Shown here: piece by piece, positions 10,339 to 19,704 of the stretch
Layout of the letters: each line of letters opens with the position of its first letter
Position numbering within the stretch: position 1 is the first letter of the stretch
Notes under the pieces: model-generated
What the model was told of the DNA's origin: nothing
Database searches by the model: none
What the model saw: only the letters and a program-made list of their open reading frames with translations
Translations under genes and position numbers: made by a program
From: Helichrysum umbraculigerum
Taxonomy: Eukaryota > Streptophyta > Magnoliopsida > Asterales > Asteraceae
Reading direction: 5' to 3'
DNA length: 64,000 bases
Assembly: GCA_949592205.1 (NCBI GenBank)
Contig: CATIUR010000017.1
Location: 62,001-126,000 of the forward strand

Positions 10339-11742
10339 ATGGAATATGATATGCGTGTAGATAGGGGAGCTGCTGTTGTTGCTAACCCGATTATTCGCAC
10401 TCACCCTATTCTTCAGTTTATGCACCATACTATCTCTCCAGGTGACCGAGCTAGAATTCAGAATAGATTGCAATCCAACATTGATCAGGAAATCGTAGCT
10501 TCAGAGGTGTTAGATTGGGGTACTATGGAATTAGTGATTAATCCAGATACTCATGAGACAGGTACTCAGTATTTACACTGACTATTATCAGTTGATTATT
10601 TGTTGGATGATGGTAGTGTTGGTTTTACCTGTGAGGCTTGGGAGAGATTATTTAGTATTCATGAGATCATCTTTAGGGAGTTAGTAGTAGAGTTCTATAG
10701 CACCGTTAGGTTTGATGTATCATCAGAGGATATCCTGCAGCATACTTTGAGTTTTATGCTTGGTGGTGAGCCACGTCATTTGGACTTGGTTCAGTTTGCA
10801 CTAGCTATTGGGTTATACACTGCTGAGGATGAGGATAATTTTCATTTTAAGGATTTTCTTCGAGATGCACGTATCACTGGGTATGATGATTTAGAGGTTA
10901 CTGCAGGATGGACAGACATAGCTAATGGAGTATTTGGTGAGCGAGGTCCGTCTGATGTGTTTGTGAGGAGCCCTGCACATAAGCTTATTCATAGGATGTT
11001 ATCTCATTCGATATGTGCTAGGAAGACAGGTCACGAGAAGGTGCATAGGATTGATTTGTTTTATTTGCACTCTATTAGTGAGCGAAGGAGTGTGAATGTC
11101 ACTTGGAGATTGGCAAACTGGATGACACATAAGGCCACAAGTACTAAAGCTTCTAGTGTTATTTGTGGTGGTCAATATGTGACTAGATTGGCTAGGTGGT
11201 TCGAGCTTACCCATGATATGTATCAGTCTTGCACTCCTGTACTACTGGGTATGCAGTTTATGGGAGCTATTAAGCTCCTAGAGATTTCGATTATCATGAG
11301 ACCTATGGAGGGAGACTTCTATCTTTGGACTCCACCATTACTTCCGGGTGCTAGGCGAGTGAGGAGACGCCGTGATGCACCGCCGCAGGTTGAGATTGCA
11401 CCCGAGGAGCATGCAGATATACCACCACAGCCACAGGTTCATCAGGGTCCAGTCTATGATATGTACCATATGCAGCAGGAGATAGGTAGGATGTTTGACT
11501 ATCAGCAGCAGTAGTTTCAGCAGATGCATCGCTACCACGAGGAGGAGAGGATGATCCAGGAGCGTAGGTATCAGGAGCAGCAGCACCATCATAGAGAGCA
11601 GCAGAGGCAGTTTGATTACTCCACCAGATTGGTGCATCAGCTGTTTGACTATCATCATCTTCATTATGATCATTATGTGCCTTCTGAGTATGGTGGACCA
11701 TCTGGTGTCCGCAGATATGGAGAGGGTGATGATAGTGAGTGA
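10339..11742 (+). pseudogene. Athila ORF-1-like pseudogene of element B
   Basis: Homologue of the ORF at 1935-3344. The frame starts at ATG 10339, right after the probable splice acceptor, and runs to 11742, with two in-frame stops: TGA at 10579-10581 and TAG at 11512-11514. The conserved core is present (FRELVVEFYSTVRFD; VTWRLANWM; CGGQYVTRLARW), and the C-terminal part is rich in His, Gln and Tyr. Both stops are single events with the frame kept on either side, so decay is recent. Length without the stops is about that of the A protein. Confidence 0.75.
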
Positions 11743-12013
11743 TCTACCATCTGATTATGTTTTATGTTTGAACTTTGTGGGTGTGTTCCCTGGAAACCCT
11801 CACGAGACTATAACTCGTCCACTTGGGATATCGAGGGGTTTAAAGGCTTGTTGCATAAGCTAAATGCAATCGTGATTAACTACGAAAGTGTGAGCTGTTG
11901 TATTTTCTAGAAATAAACGTCTGCCGGACAACATGCCGAGGACGACTTGCTTCGAATTCAGGGAAGTCTTATTTTTATTCTTTTCTCTTTTTCCCATGTT
12001 TGTTTTAGTTTTA

Positions 12014-12050
12014 GTACAATGAGGGTATTGTACATCTTTAAGTGGGGGAT
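12014..12050 (+). promoter_or_regulatory. Internal polypurine-like tract with hairpin (element B)
   Basis: Perfect hairpin GTACAAT, loop of 6, ATTGTAC (12014-12033), then ATCTTTAAGTGGGGGAT. Same as 1524-1560 in A. It lies 270 bp after the ORF and far from the 3' LTR. Apart from this, 11743-12447 is AT-rich and non-coding. Confidence 0.6.
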
Positions 12051-12447
12051 AGGGAGAGAAAAGAATTAAGTTCCACATACTTGTCCTTAGTAAGAGTAGA
12101 TAAGTGTTTATCCCATTAAGATACGCAAGTAAAAGGTAATAAATTGCCCATTTTTCAACCGAATTTTTAAATTTAAATTTCTGTTTTTCTAAGGTTGACT
12201 TATTTTGTAACAATGTGGGTGAATTAACAGTTTTTGAAATGGAAGTAAGGATAAAAAGTGTTATTAAGATTAATATGATATTATGTTGATGAGCAGCTTA
12301 TATATAGGTTTTTGAGCCTTTAAGTGAAAATAAATAATGTGGATGTTACTTTTAGAAGAACTTTAGTTGTGTATGACTTTAGTCTTAATTCCTGTAGGAT
12401 AGCGTGTGATATATAATATTTTTGAATCTAATTAACTTCATTTGGGG

Positions 12448-12508
12448 ATATACTGGGTGTTGTTTCCTCTGTTGTACGAAAGTACAGACATGGTCTCCGT
12501 CAGTATAT
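12448..12508 (+). promoter_or_regulatory. RNA module 1 of element B
   Basis: Outer stem ATATACTG (12448-12455) with CAGTATAT (12501-12508). Inner hairpin 12473-12486, TGTAC/GTACA with a GAAA tetraloop, then GACATG. Element C inserted 16 bp downstream and separates this module from modules 2 and 3. Confidence 0.75.
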
Positions 12509-12529
12509 TTAATGAAAAAGAGCAAAAAG

Positions 12530-12983
12530 TGTTAGTGCATATTAGTGTGTCAGTCAGTTGGTCTATTGAGTTGTAATTAAGTGTCGTTTATTGTTTTGTA
12601 ATAGAAAGTATTTTCTGATTATGCGACACTTAAGTTTTGTTTTAGGCGACACTTGCCTAGTGTCGTATAGCGACACTTGGCTAGTGCCGCAATGTGTCGG
12701 CCACATGCGACACTTCCTAGTGTTGCATGTAGGTCAGTTTTGTTTTTCGAGTATAAATACAAACCTACGGGTTTCAAGCTAGGGTTGACGAAACCCTAGC
12801 ACCATTAGTCGACTTTGTAGTATTGTAATCGTTCCCAAATAGTTTGATCAAGCTAATACATTACGTTATTGAGTTTAATCCTTTGTTTCGGTTTGATCTT
12901 GATATTGTTATCTTTGATTACTTGTTACCGTTGAGTAATCAGATCGTCCAACCACTGTAGATCCGAGATATAGCACACTAATA
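12530..12983 (+). repeat. LTR of element C (5' LTR)
   Basis: TGTTAGTG...CACTAATA, 454 bp; the partner is 51256-51709. TATAAATA at 12752-12759 is the likely promoter box. Several GCGACACTT/AAGTGTCGC-type arms lie at 12618-12728. Confidence 0.93.
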
Positions 12984-12997
12984 ACTGGTATCAGAGC
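12984..12997 (+). other. Primer binding site of element C (tRNA-iMet type)
   Basis: ACTGGTATCAGAGC directly after the 5' LTR, the usual Copia form. Confidence 0.85.
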
Positions 12998-13197
12998 GGG
13001 AAGTGGTTAGATCGACGATACGTTGGCGATTTGGATTGTTTTCGGTTCGATTACGAGAAGATCTTTGAAGTTTGGTCATAATACGGATCAATCAGGTGCT
13101 TTGCTTTCATTTTTGTGTGATTTTTACAGGTTTCGTTCGTGGGAAATCGAAGAATTTTTGTTAGGATTACGAAAATTCGTATTTTAGGGTTTATTTT

Positions 13198-13566
13198 TGC
13201 ATACAGCCGTTTTTGCGTCACTAGAAGCGTCACTTCAGACCTTTTAGCGACACTTCGTCCGTCACTTCGAGCGACACTTACGCAGTGCCGCATACCTCAG
13301 TGATACGTCACTACTAGCGTCACTTGTCAAGTGCCGCTTGCTCTTGTGTTACGACACTTATAGCGTCACTACTTTAGTGCCGCTGTCTGATAGTGATACG
13401 TCACTTATAGCGACACTACTAAGTGCCGCCCTCGCTTGTGATACGTCACTACTACCGACACTTATCTAGTGTCGTGTGTCTGGTTTATACGTCACTTAAT
13501 TGCGACACTTGCTTAGTGCCGCTACATTAAGCAACACTTCCTGCGTCACTACCTTAGTGACGCATT
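13198..13566 (+). repeat. GCGTCACTT/AAGTGTCGC repeat array in the leader of C
   Basis: Around twenty spaced copies of GCGTCACT, GCGACACTT and their complements, e.g. CGTCACTACTTAGTGACGC-like hairpin arms. The same words occur in the C LTR and in element F. Non-coding. Confidence 0.8.
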
Positions 13567-14861
13567 TGCTTTTAATCAGCTTCCTTGTTTTGTTTTTTTT
13601 TAAGTTATTTTCAGGATATTCTCAATGGCTCAACCATCAACTTCTGCTTCTATTCAACACGTCCAAGCCATGCTCAAACAAAATAGTGAAATTGGATCCG
13701 GACATAAACCTCCAATGTATGTTCCGGGAATGTCTTGGGAAGATTACTCTGGACGTTTTGAATCGTTTGTTGCTTTTAATGACCCTGAAATGTAACTTTA
13801 TCTCAATGAGAGATACGTCCATCCTGTACGGACCGGTGCTTTCAATGGTCCCGCTCCTCCCAAATCTATACAGACAATGACTCCAGAGGAACGTAAATCC
13901 TATGATTGCGAACGGAAAACTTACTCGGCACTCACTATGTCTCTTCCTACTGCTATGATGCGATCTCTGCAAAAGCACAAAATTGCATATGATCTCTGGA
14001 ATGCAATAAGGGCTAAACTTGATGGCAGTGAAGTGTGACACCCGGTCAAAAAGGGCCAAAATTAGGGGCCAATTTAAACTTTAATTATTCGTACTCGGTA
14101 CGAATCCGAAAACAAAGTATTCGGATAATATATATATATCTATATATATATATAACACGAAACGATTATTTGATAATCACATGCGAACAAATCTGAAACC
14201 ACTTAGAAAACATAAAAATAAAAGTTGTCCCAAAACATCTTCAAATAGAATATTATTAACAGAAATAATATTACGATACTCGGAAAATTTGCAAAACTCT
14301 TTTTGGATAATTAAAAGTATCCGTAAGTTCAAAGTGAAACAACGATATAATTTAGTATCACACTAAAAGTATTTTTGTGAAATACTTCAAATAAAAACCT
14401 ACACGATTTGAATTTTAGAAATTTATCGTTTGAAAACATTTTACTAAATAACGATCGGGTACACGAACACGGGTCGGAAAACACCCACTCACCTCAATAA
14501 TTGAGGCCGGTTATAACAACCGACCTCAATTATTTCACAGACTCTTCATCACTCTCGGTTCCCTCCTCTCTTCTCTTTTCTCTCGGTTCCAATTCAACAA
14601 CAACAAAACTACAACAATAACAACATCACAGCAACAATCATCATCATCATAATCAGTGATCATCTTCTTCATCATCATCATCGGGACATCACCATCATCC
14701 TCACGGGTTCAAATCTTAATACGTAAGAAATTCTCCACATAATCTTTATGTTTTTGTGTTTAAAATACATTTATAAGTATGTATATATGTTCTATAAACT
14801 GATTAATACCCAAAGATTAGGTTAAAAAGTGGCTTGGTGATGATCTGCACGAACAGGGGCT

Positions 14862-15040
14862 GGATTCCCCAGGGATCCGGCGGATTCCCAAGGGATCCGG
14901 CGGATCAAGCGGATTCCCAAGGGATCCGGCGGATTCCCAAGGGATCCGGCGGATCAGGTGCTGGATTCCCAAGGGATCCGGCGGATTCCCAAGGGATCCG
15001 GCGGATCATGTGGATTCCCAAGGGATCCGGCGGATCCAAG
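14862..15040 (+). repeat. 20-bp minisatellite in D
   Basis: Unit GGATTCCCAAGGGATCCGGC, about seven copies with GGATCAAGC-like spacers. Unit borders form the odd palindrome GGATCCG-G-CGGATCC or near it. Frames through it read as Gly/Pro/Arg repeats and are not taken as genes. Confidence 0.88.
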
Positions 15041-15585
15041 CCAAACCAGAACACATTTTTCACCAAGTATTAATCTAATACACCTACGGATAAATTGTAA
15101 ACGATACGATACAAGATTTTACAACTATTTTATACGAAACGAACATAATTATATTTTTGGAAATATAATTTCAATCCGACACCAACGAACCGTACATTTT
15201 ATAAAAACTTCAAACGTAAATATGAATCGAATACTTTGGACCTAATTAACCAAACAAACAACTATACAAATGAATTACCACGCAAACACTTACAAATATA
15301 CAATCTTGCGTGTTTAGGACACTAGGAGATTTCATTGGTTCACGCGCTCACCTTAGGATTACTTGCTCATCAGGTGAGTCTCATAGCCCCATTTTTACTG
15401 TTTTTAAATATTGGGGTGAGATACAATGCTTACATGTTTTCGTGATCATATGTTATTTGATTAGTTAATTTGAGAATTAACTCAAGGAATTAAATGATTA
15501 TTTAGTTCAGATAACTATATTAGTTACATTGTTTGACTACCATTATTTGGTCTTGATTATCATTGTTAACTTTCATATTGTACGA

Positions 15586-16085
15586 AACCTGCGTTGGTTT
15601 GTTCAATGTTACGAAACCTGCGTTGGTTTCATCATGGTTAAATTCATATTGTTCAAAAACCTACGTTGGTTTGTTCAATGTTACGAAACCTGCGTTGGTT
15701 TCATCATGGTTAAATTTCATATTGTTCAAAAACCTGCGTTGGTTTGTTCAATGTTACGAAACCTGCGTTGGTTTCATCATGGTTAAATTCATATTGTTCA
15801 AAAACCTGCGTTGGTTTGTTCAATATTTCGAAACCTGCGTTGGTTTCATCATTGTTTTGAAAACTAAATTGTTAAATCATTATTTCGAAACCTGCGTTGG
15901 TTTCATCATTGTTTTGAAAACTAAATTGTTAAATCATTATTTCGAAACCTGCGTTGGTTTCATCATTGTTTTAAAAACTAAATTGTTAAATCATTATTTC
16001 GAAACCTGCGTTGGTTTCATCATTGTTTTGAAAACTTAATTGTTTAATCATTGTTTAGAAAACCTGCGTTGGTTTCATTATGGCT
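15586..16085 (+). repeat. Tandem hairpin repeats in D
   Basis: GAAACC-TGCGTT-GGTTTC occurs about a dozen times. The first part has ~72-bp units with TTGTTCAATGTTAC; the second (15832-16045) has four ~57-bp units with TTTTGAAAACTAAATTG. The repeats then fade into ...ACCTTAATTGGTTAAATC variants up to ~16200. Confidence 0.88.
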
Positions 16086-19009
16086 TGGGGAACCTGCTTT
16101 GGTTCAAATCATTATTTAGTAACCTTAATTGGTTAAATCATTGTTTTAGAAAACTTAAGTGTTTTAAATCATTGTCGGTGACCTTAGTTGGTTAAAAATC
16201 ATTGTTTGATTTATTATTTTAAATCCTTGTTCAGATGAAACATTTTTATCGTCAAATTATCATGTTGATCACATCAATGTTCATGTTAAACCTGTGAGAT
16301 TCACCAGCTTTATAGCTGACCCTTTTAGCGTTGTATTCTCAGGTGATCAGCAGTAGTAGGATGGCCCTCAGGATAAGCTATCTACTCACGAGTCGCATGC
16401 ATCCATATTAACATGAAGATTTTCTTGCATTATATTTTGTATAATGGTTATGTATTAAAATCTTCAAAATCATTTTTGCGAACTCACTGTTATGTTGTAA
16501 ACTTTCACTCAAAACTTGTATTACTTTTGTAATATTTATAAACGTCTCATGTAGAGTCGTTTGCTTGTACTTTGGTGCTTTGTATATTGATTAGTCACAC
16601 CCAAATCGTCGCTTCCGCAAATCATGAAATTGGGGGTGTGACATGAAGAATATAAGAGAAACAAGTTGGATCTCATCAAGAAACAATATGAAGTCTTTGA
16701 GATGCTGCCTGGAGAATCTTTGGAAGAAATGTGTGACAGATTCACTCAGCTAGTGAATCAACTTGCTGAAGGAGGAATTGTGATGGAGAATAGGGATATT
16801 AACAGGAAATTGTTGGGGGCTCTACCCAAGAAATGGAATACTCGTGTGCTGTTTATGGAGAAAAATCATGATGTAATTGAGATGGAACTTGAGCAGCTTA
16901 CCGACTATGTAGCTGCTGAATTGCTGGACATGCAGAAAAAGGAAACTAAAGCAGGGTCCACAGTTCAAAATCCTAAGTTATATGGCGTCGATGTTCCTGC
17001 TGCTCAGACTCAAGCGGCTGCCACTGCTTTCCTAGCTGGCACCGCTCAAAATTCAGGATCCACTAGTTCAAATTATACTGGTGGTGGGGCTTACACTTAT
17101 AAGTCAGGAAGTACATCTGCTATTCCTGAGGATTTTGAAACTACATTCTCTGCCTTCTTGGCTGCTGCGAATGATATGACAGACGAGGATGTCAAACAGA
17201 TCGATCATGATGAATTGGAGAGAATGGATCTCAGATGGAGTATGGCGATGTTGGCCAGAAGAGTGAAAGACTTTCTCAAAAGAACTGGAAGAAAGTCAAT
17301 TATCAATGAAGGTGAAAAAGGACTCGGATTTAATAAGAACAAGGTTAAGTGTTACAGGTGTCAAAACTATGGACACTTTGCCCGCGAATGTGAAAAGACC
17401 AAGGGTCCTCCATCTGGCTTCACCGTTCCCTCTCAAAAGAATTCATCTGTTCAAGTGGTCACTAAAGCCGAAGCTGATGTTGTGGTTAATGCTGCCTTGC
17501 TTCTAACAGAAACTGAATGGGACAACAGCTGGCCAGATCTTGTCGATGATGATAGCTCAGCAGTTCAAGCTCTCATGGCAGAAGTTCAAGAGGTACCTGA
17601 TGAACCATTATCTTGTGTCTCTTGCATTAAATTGACCAATAAATTGAACTTGTATAAGGCAGACAACACTCATCTTAAATCTAAGCTAGAAGAAACAAGT
17701 GAAATTAATCAAATGCTTAGGGAGAGTGACAAGGCGAGTGAAAAGAAGTTGAAAGCTAGTATGGATGAAAAGAAAACATATAAGGCTAAGATACTGGAAC
17801 AACAAGATGAAATTAGTAGCTATGTAGATATGTTAGCCTTAGTTAAAAGGGAATTAGCTGACACTCAGGCACAAATGCTTGACATGAAAAAGAAGCTTTC
17901 TAACTTTTCAACTTCTGCCTTAGTATTTGATGAGATAATAGGGTCATATAGGACTGATACAAAATGTAAGGCTGGCCTAGGATACCACCTAGTACCACCA
18001 CCTAAAGATTATCTTCCTATGCCCGATAAAGAAGTCTCTATCAAGTTTGTCCCCTTACTCCAAGTTTGAGGTCAAACCCCTTCAGCAGTCTAGTAAGCCA
18101 AAGTCATCTAAGGCTGAAAAACTAGTGCCCGTTGAAAGTCAACCCTCGACTACCACACCCGAGCCAGTTAGGGTCACTGATAGTCAATCTGAATCCACTC
18201 AGACCAATAGGGTTGATATTGTGAAGCTTGTTAGTGAGAAAGAGATCAATGAACCCGAGCCAGTTAGGGTTCCCTCTGTCGAGCCTAAATCTGTTAAGGC
18301 TCAAAATTTTTGTAAATCATCTGTCCAGGCTGAGCTTGTTAAGCATGTTGTTTTTGATAGACCAGAATCTAGCCATCCTAGATCCAATCCTCCAGCTAGT
18401 TTTAAGGAGGAAGTTCTGATTGAGGACATTACCTCTGAAGAGTATGGTCCCACTGAGAAGAAGCATATCAAATATGAGAATTTTATAAGAACAATTGAAT
18501 CATCAAAATATGCAAATAAAGGTAAAGCTCCGGCTGAACCTCCGGTTAGAATTTTGAAAAAAAATGAATCAATTGTTTTGAAAAATAAACCGGCTTCGTC
18601 TCAAGGGTCCACTACTCCTTCTGCACACCAGTGTTCATGTGTTCATTCTTTCGGTCGTGCTAAGAGGTTTGTCCCTCCAAATGAAACAAGATCTTGCTTC
18701 TATTGCAAGAAGCAAGGTCATATGATTAATGACTGTCCGTTGCTTGCAAAGAAACGGATTGGTAAACGGAATTCCCCGTCCCCACCTGCTTCCCAATGCA
18801 ATATAGCTAGGCCCTTGAAGCCACAAGTAAAGGAGCCAAAGCCGGTTCAAAAGCAACCTTACTTACCTACTAAGGTTTGGAAAAAGAAAGAATCAACTTC
18901 TGGTTCTTTTGTGAACAATGGGACATCAGTCAAACATGCACACCTGTTTAAAAATAAAGTTTTGACTGATGTGGTCATTGTTGATGATGCTACTGGGTTA
19001 CCCAAGTCC

Positions 19010-19065
19010 GTAAAGGCTTGGGTGCCCCTTTCTAACTAATCCTCTACTTTGTGTTTGTGCTACAG
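19010..19065 (+). other. Possible 56-nt intron at the gag/pol border of C
   Basis: GTAAAG at 19010, CTAAC/CTAAT branch-like words at 19032-19040, a T-rich stretch and GCTACAG ending at 19065. Removing it joins the gag frame to the protease frame in phase. The two frames share only about 4 nt (pol opens at 19036, gag stops at 19039), which leaves little room for ribosomal frameshifting. It is shorter than typical plant introns. Confidence 0.35.
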
Positions 19066-19211
19066 CAACCAGAGACCGTGCGAAACAGTAGATGGTATAT
19101 TGATAGCGGTTGCTCAAGGCACATGACAGGGGACGTAACACTACTATCTGAAGTTCAACCTTATGATGGTGGTCATGTTTCCTTCGCAGGGGATAAGGGT
19201 GGTGTCATCAC
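19036..19211 (+). pseudogene. Protease start of element C pol, cut by F
   Basis: Copia aspartic protease start with WYIDSGCSRHMTGD (catalytic DSG) in the -1 frame relative to gag. The frame is cut at 19211 by insertion of F; ATCAC (19207-19211) is the duplicated target and pol resumes at 42696. The codons read beyond 19211 belong to the F LTR. Confidence 0.85.
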
Positions 19212-19660
19212 TGAGAGTGCCCCCTGGATGTGGATCTGAGTGTTGATCGATAGTAATAGATTGGCGGAATCAATCAATTACACAAACAAGTAATAAACTC
19301 AAACCGAAAAACAATGATCAATCAAAGTAAACGAGTATATTAGCTTGTAAATCGTATTCAAACTGTTTACAGAAGTGCCTAGTCGACAAATGGTGCTAAG
19401 GTTTCGTCAACCCTAGCCGAAAACCCGTAGGTTTCAATTTATACTAACAAAATCGGCAGACATGCGTCACTTGGGAAGTGTCGCATGTCGCCGCCCTCAT
19501 GCGTCACTTACCTAAGTGTCGCTATGCGTCACTAAGGCAAGTGTCGCCTAATGCAAAACTTAAGTGTCGCTAATACAGAAAATGACTTTTCTAATAAAAC
19601 TAACTAACGACACTTACAACTCAATAGACCAACTGACAGACACACAAACATGTATCAACA
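19212..19660 (-). repeat. LTR of element F (3' LTR)
   Basis: Plus strand TGAGAGTGCCCC...TGTATCAACA. A TATAAATT box (minus strand) lies at 19437-19444, and GCGTCACTT/AAGTGTCGC arms at 19454-19571. The polypurine tract (minus GACACGGGGGAGTT) is at 19661-19674. Confidence 0.93.
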
Positions 19661-19704
19661 AACTCCCCCGTGTCTTCAGCTTGGTCTTCAAAAACATCAT
19701 CAGT

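Larger units (their letters stand above)
14034..16643 (+). mobile_element. Element D: solo LTR of a Tekay-type chromovirus
   Basis: 2610 bp starting TGTGACACCC and ending GGGTGTGACA, flanked by TSD TGAAG (14029-14033, 16644-16648), with no coding capacity. It is homologous to the LTR of element E in the opposite orientation: shared stretches include CCTGTGAG..TCACCAGCTTTATAGCTGACC near 16290-16325 and the end with TTCCGCAAATCAT. So it is one LTR left by recombination, not a non-coding transposon. It splits the C gag. Confidence 0.88.
13625..19039 (+). pseudogene. Sirevirus gag of element C, interrupted by D
   Basis: Gag polyprotein: capsid-like N-terminus and two CCHC RNA-binding knuckles. 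The start ATG is 13625. An in-frame TAA at 13793-13795 breaks it early; solo LTR D interrupts at 14034-16643; the frame resumes at about 16649 (LDLIKKQYEVFEMLPGESL). The first knuckle is CYRCQNYGHFAREC (17350-17391), followed by a long charged coiled-coil-like stretch. A frameshift falls near 18047-18069, and the last part contains a second knuckle CFYCKKQGHMINDC (18696-18737) and ends KAWVPLSN at 19039. The order matches the intact gag of element F at 28029-30794. Confidence 0.85.

Noticed and set aside
12984..12997. tRNA gene remnants at the TGGTATCAGAGC and TGGCGCC sites
   Set aside because: Short primer binding sites beside LTRs, with no tRNA fold around them.
13198..13566. CRISPR-like regularly spaced repeats
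   Set aside because: Repeats are imperfect, in both orientations and irregularly spaced, and lie in a plant retrotransposon leader.
14834..15245. Gly/Pro-rich open frames
   Set aside because: Made by the 20-bp minisatellite GGATTCCCAAGGGATCCGGC in the D solo LTR.
15529..16039. Open frames of 85 and 158 codons
   Set aside because: They are readings of the GAAACCTGCGTTGGTTTC tandem repeat; no start context or non-repeat content.
14034..16643. Non-coding DNA transposon with TGTGACACCC ends
   Set aside because: 5-bp duplication, TG...CA ends and homology with the E LTR show a solo LTR.
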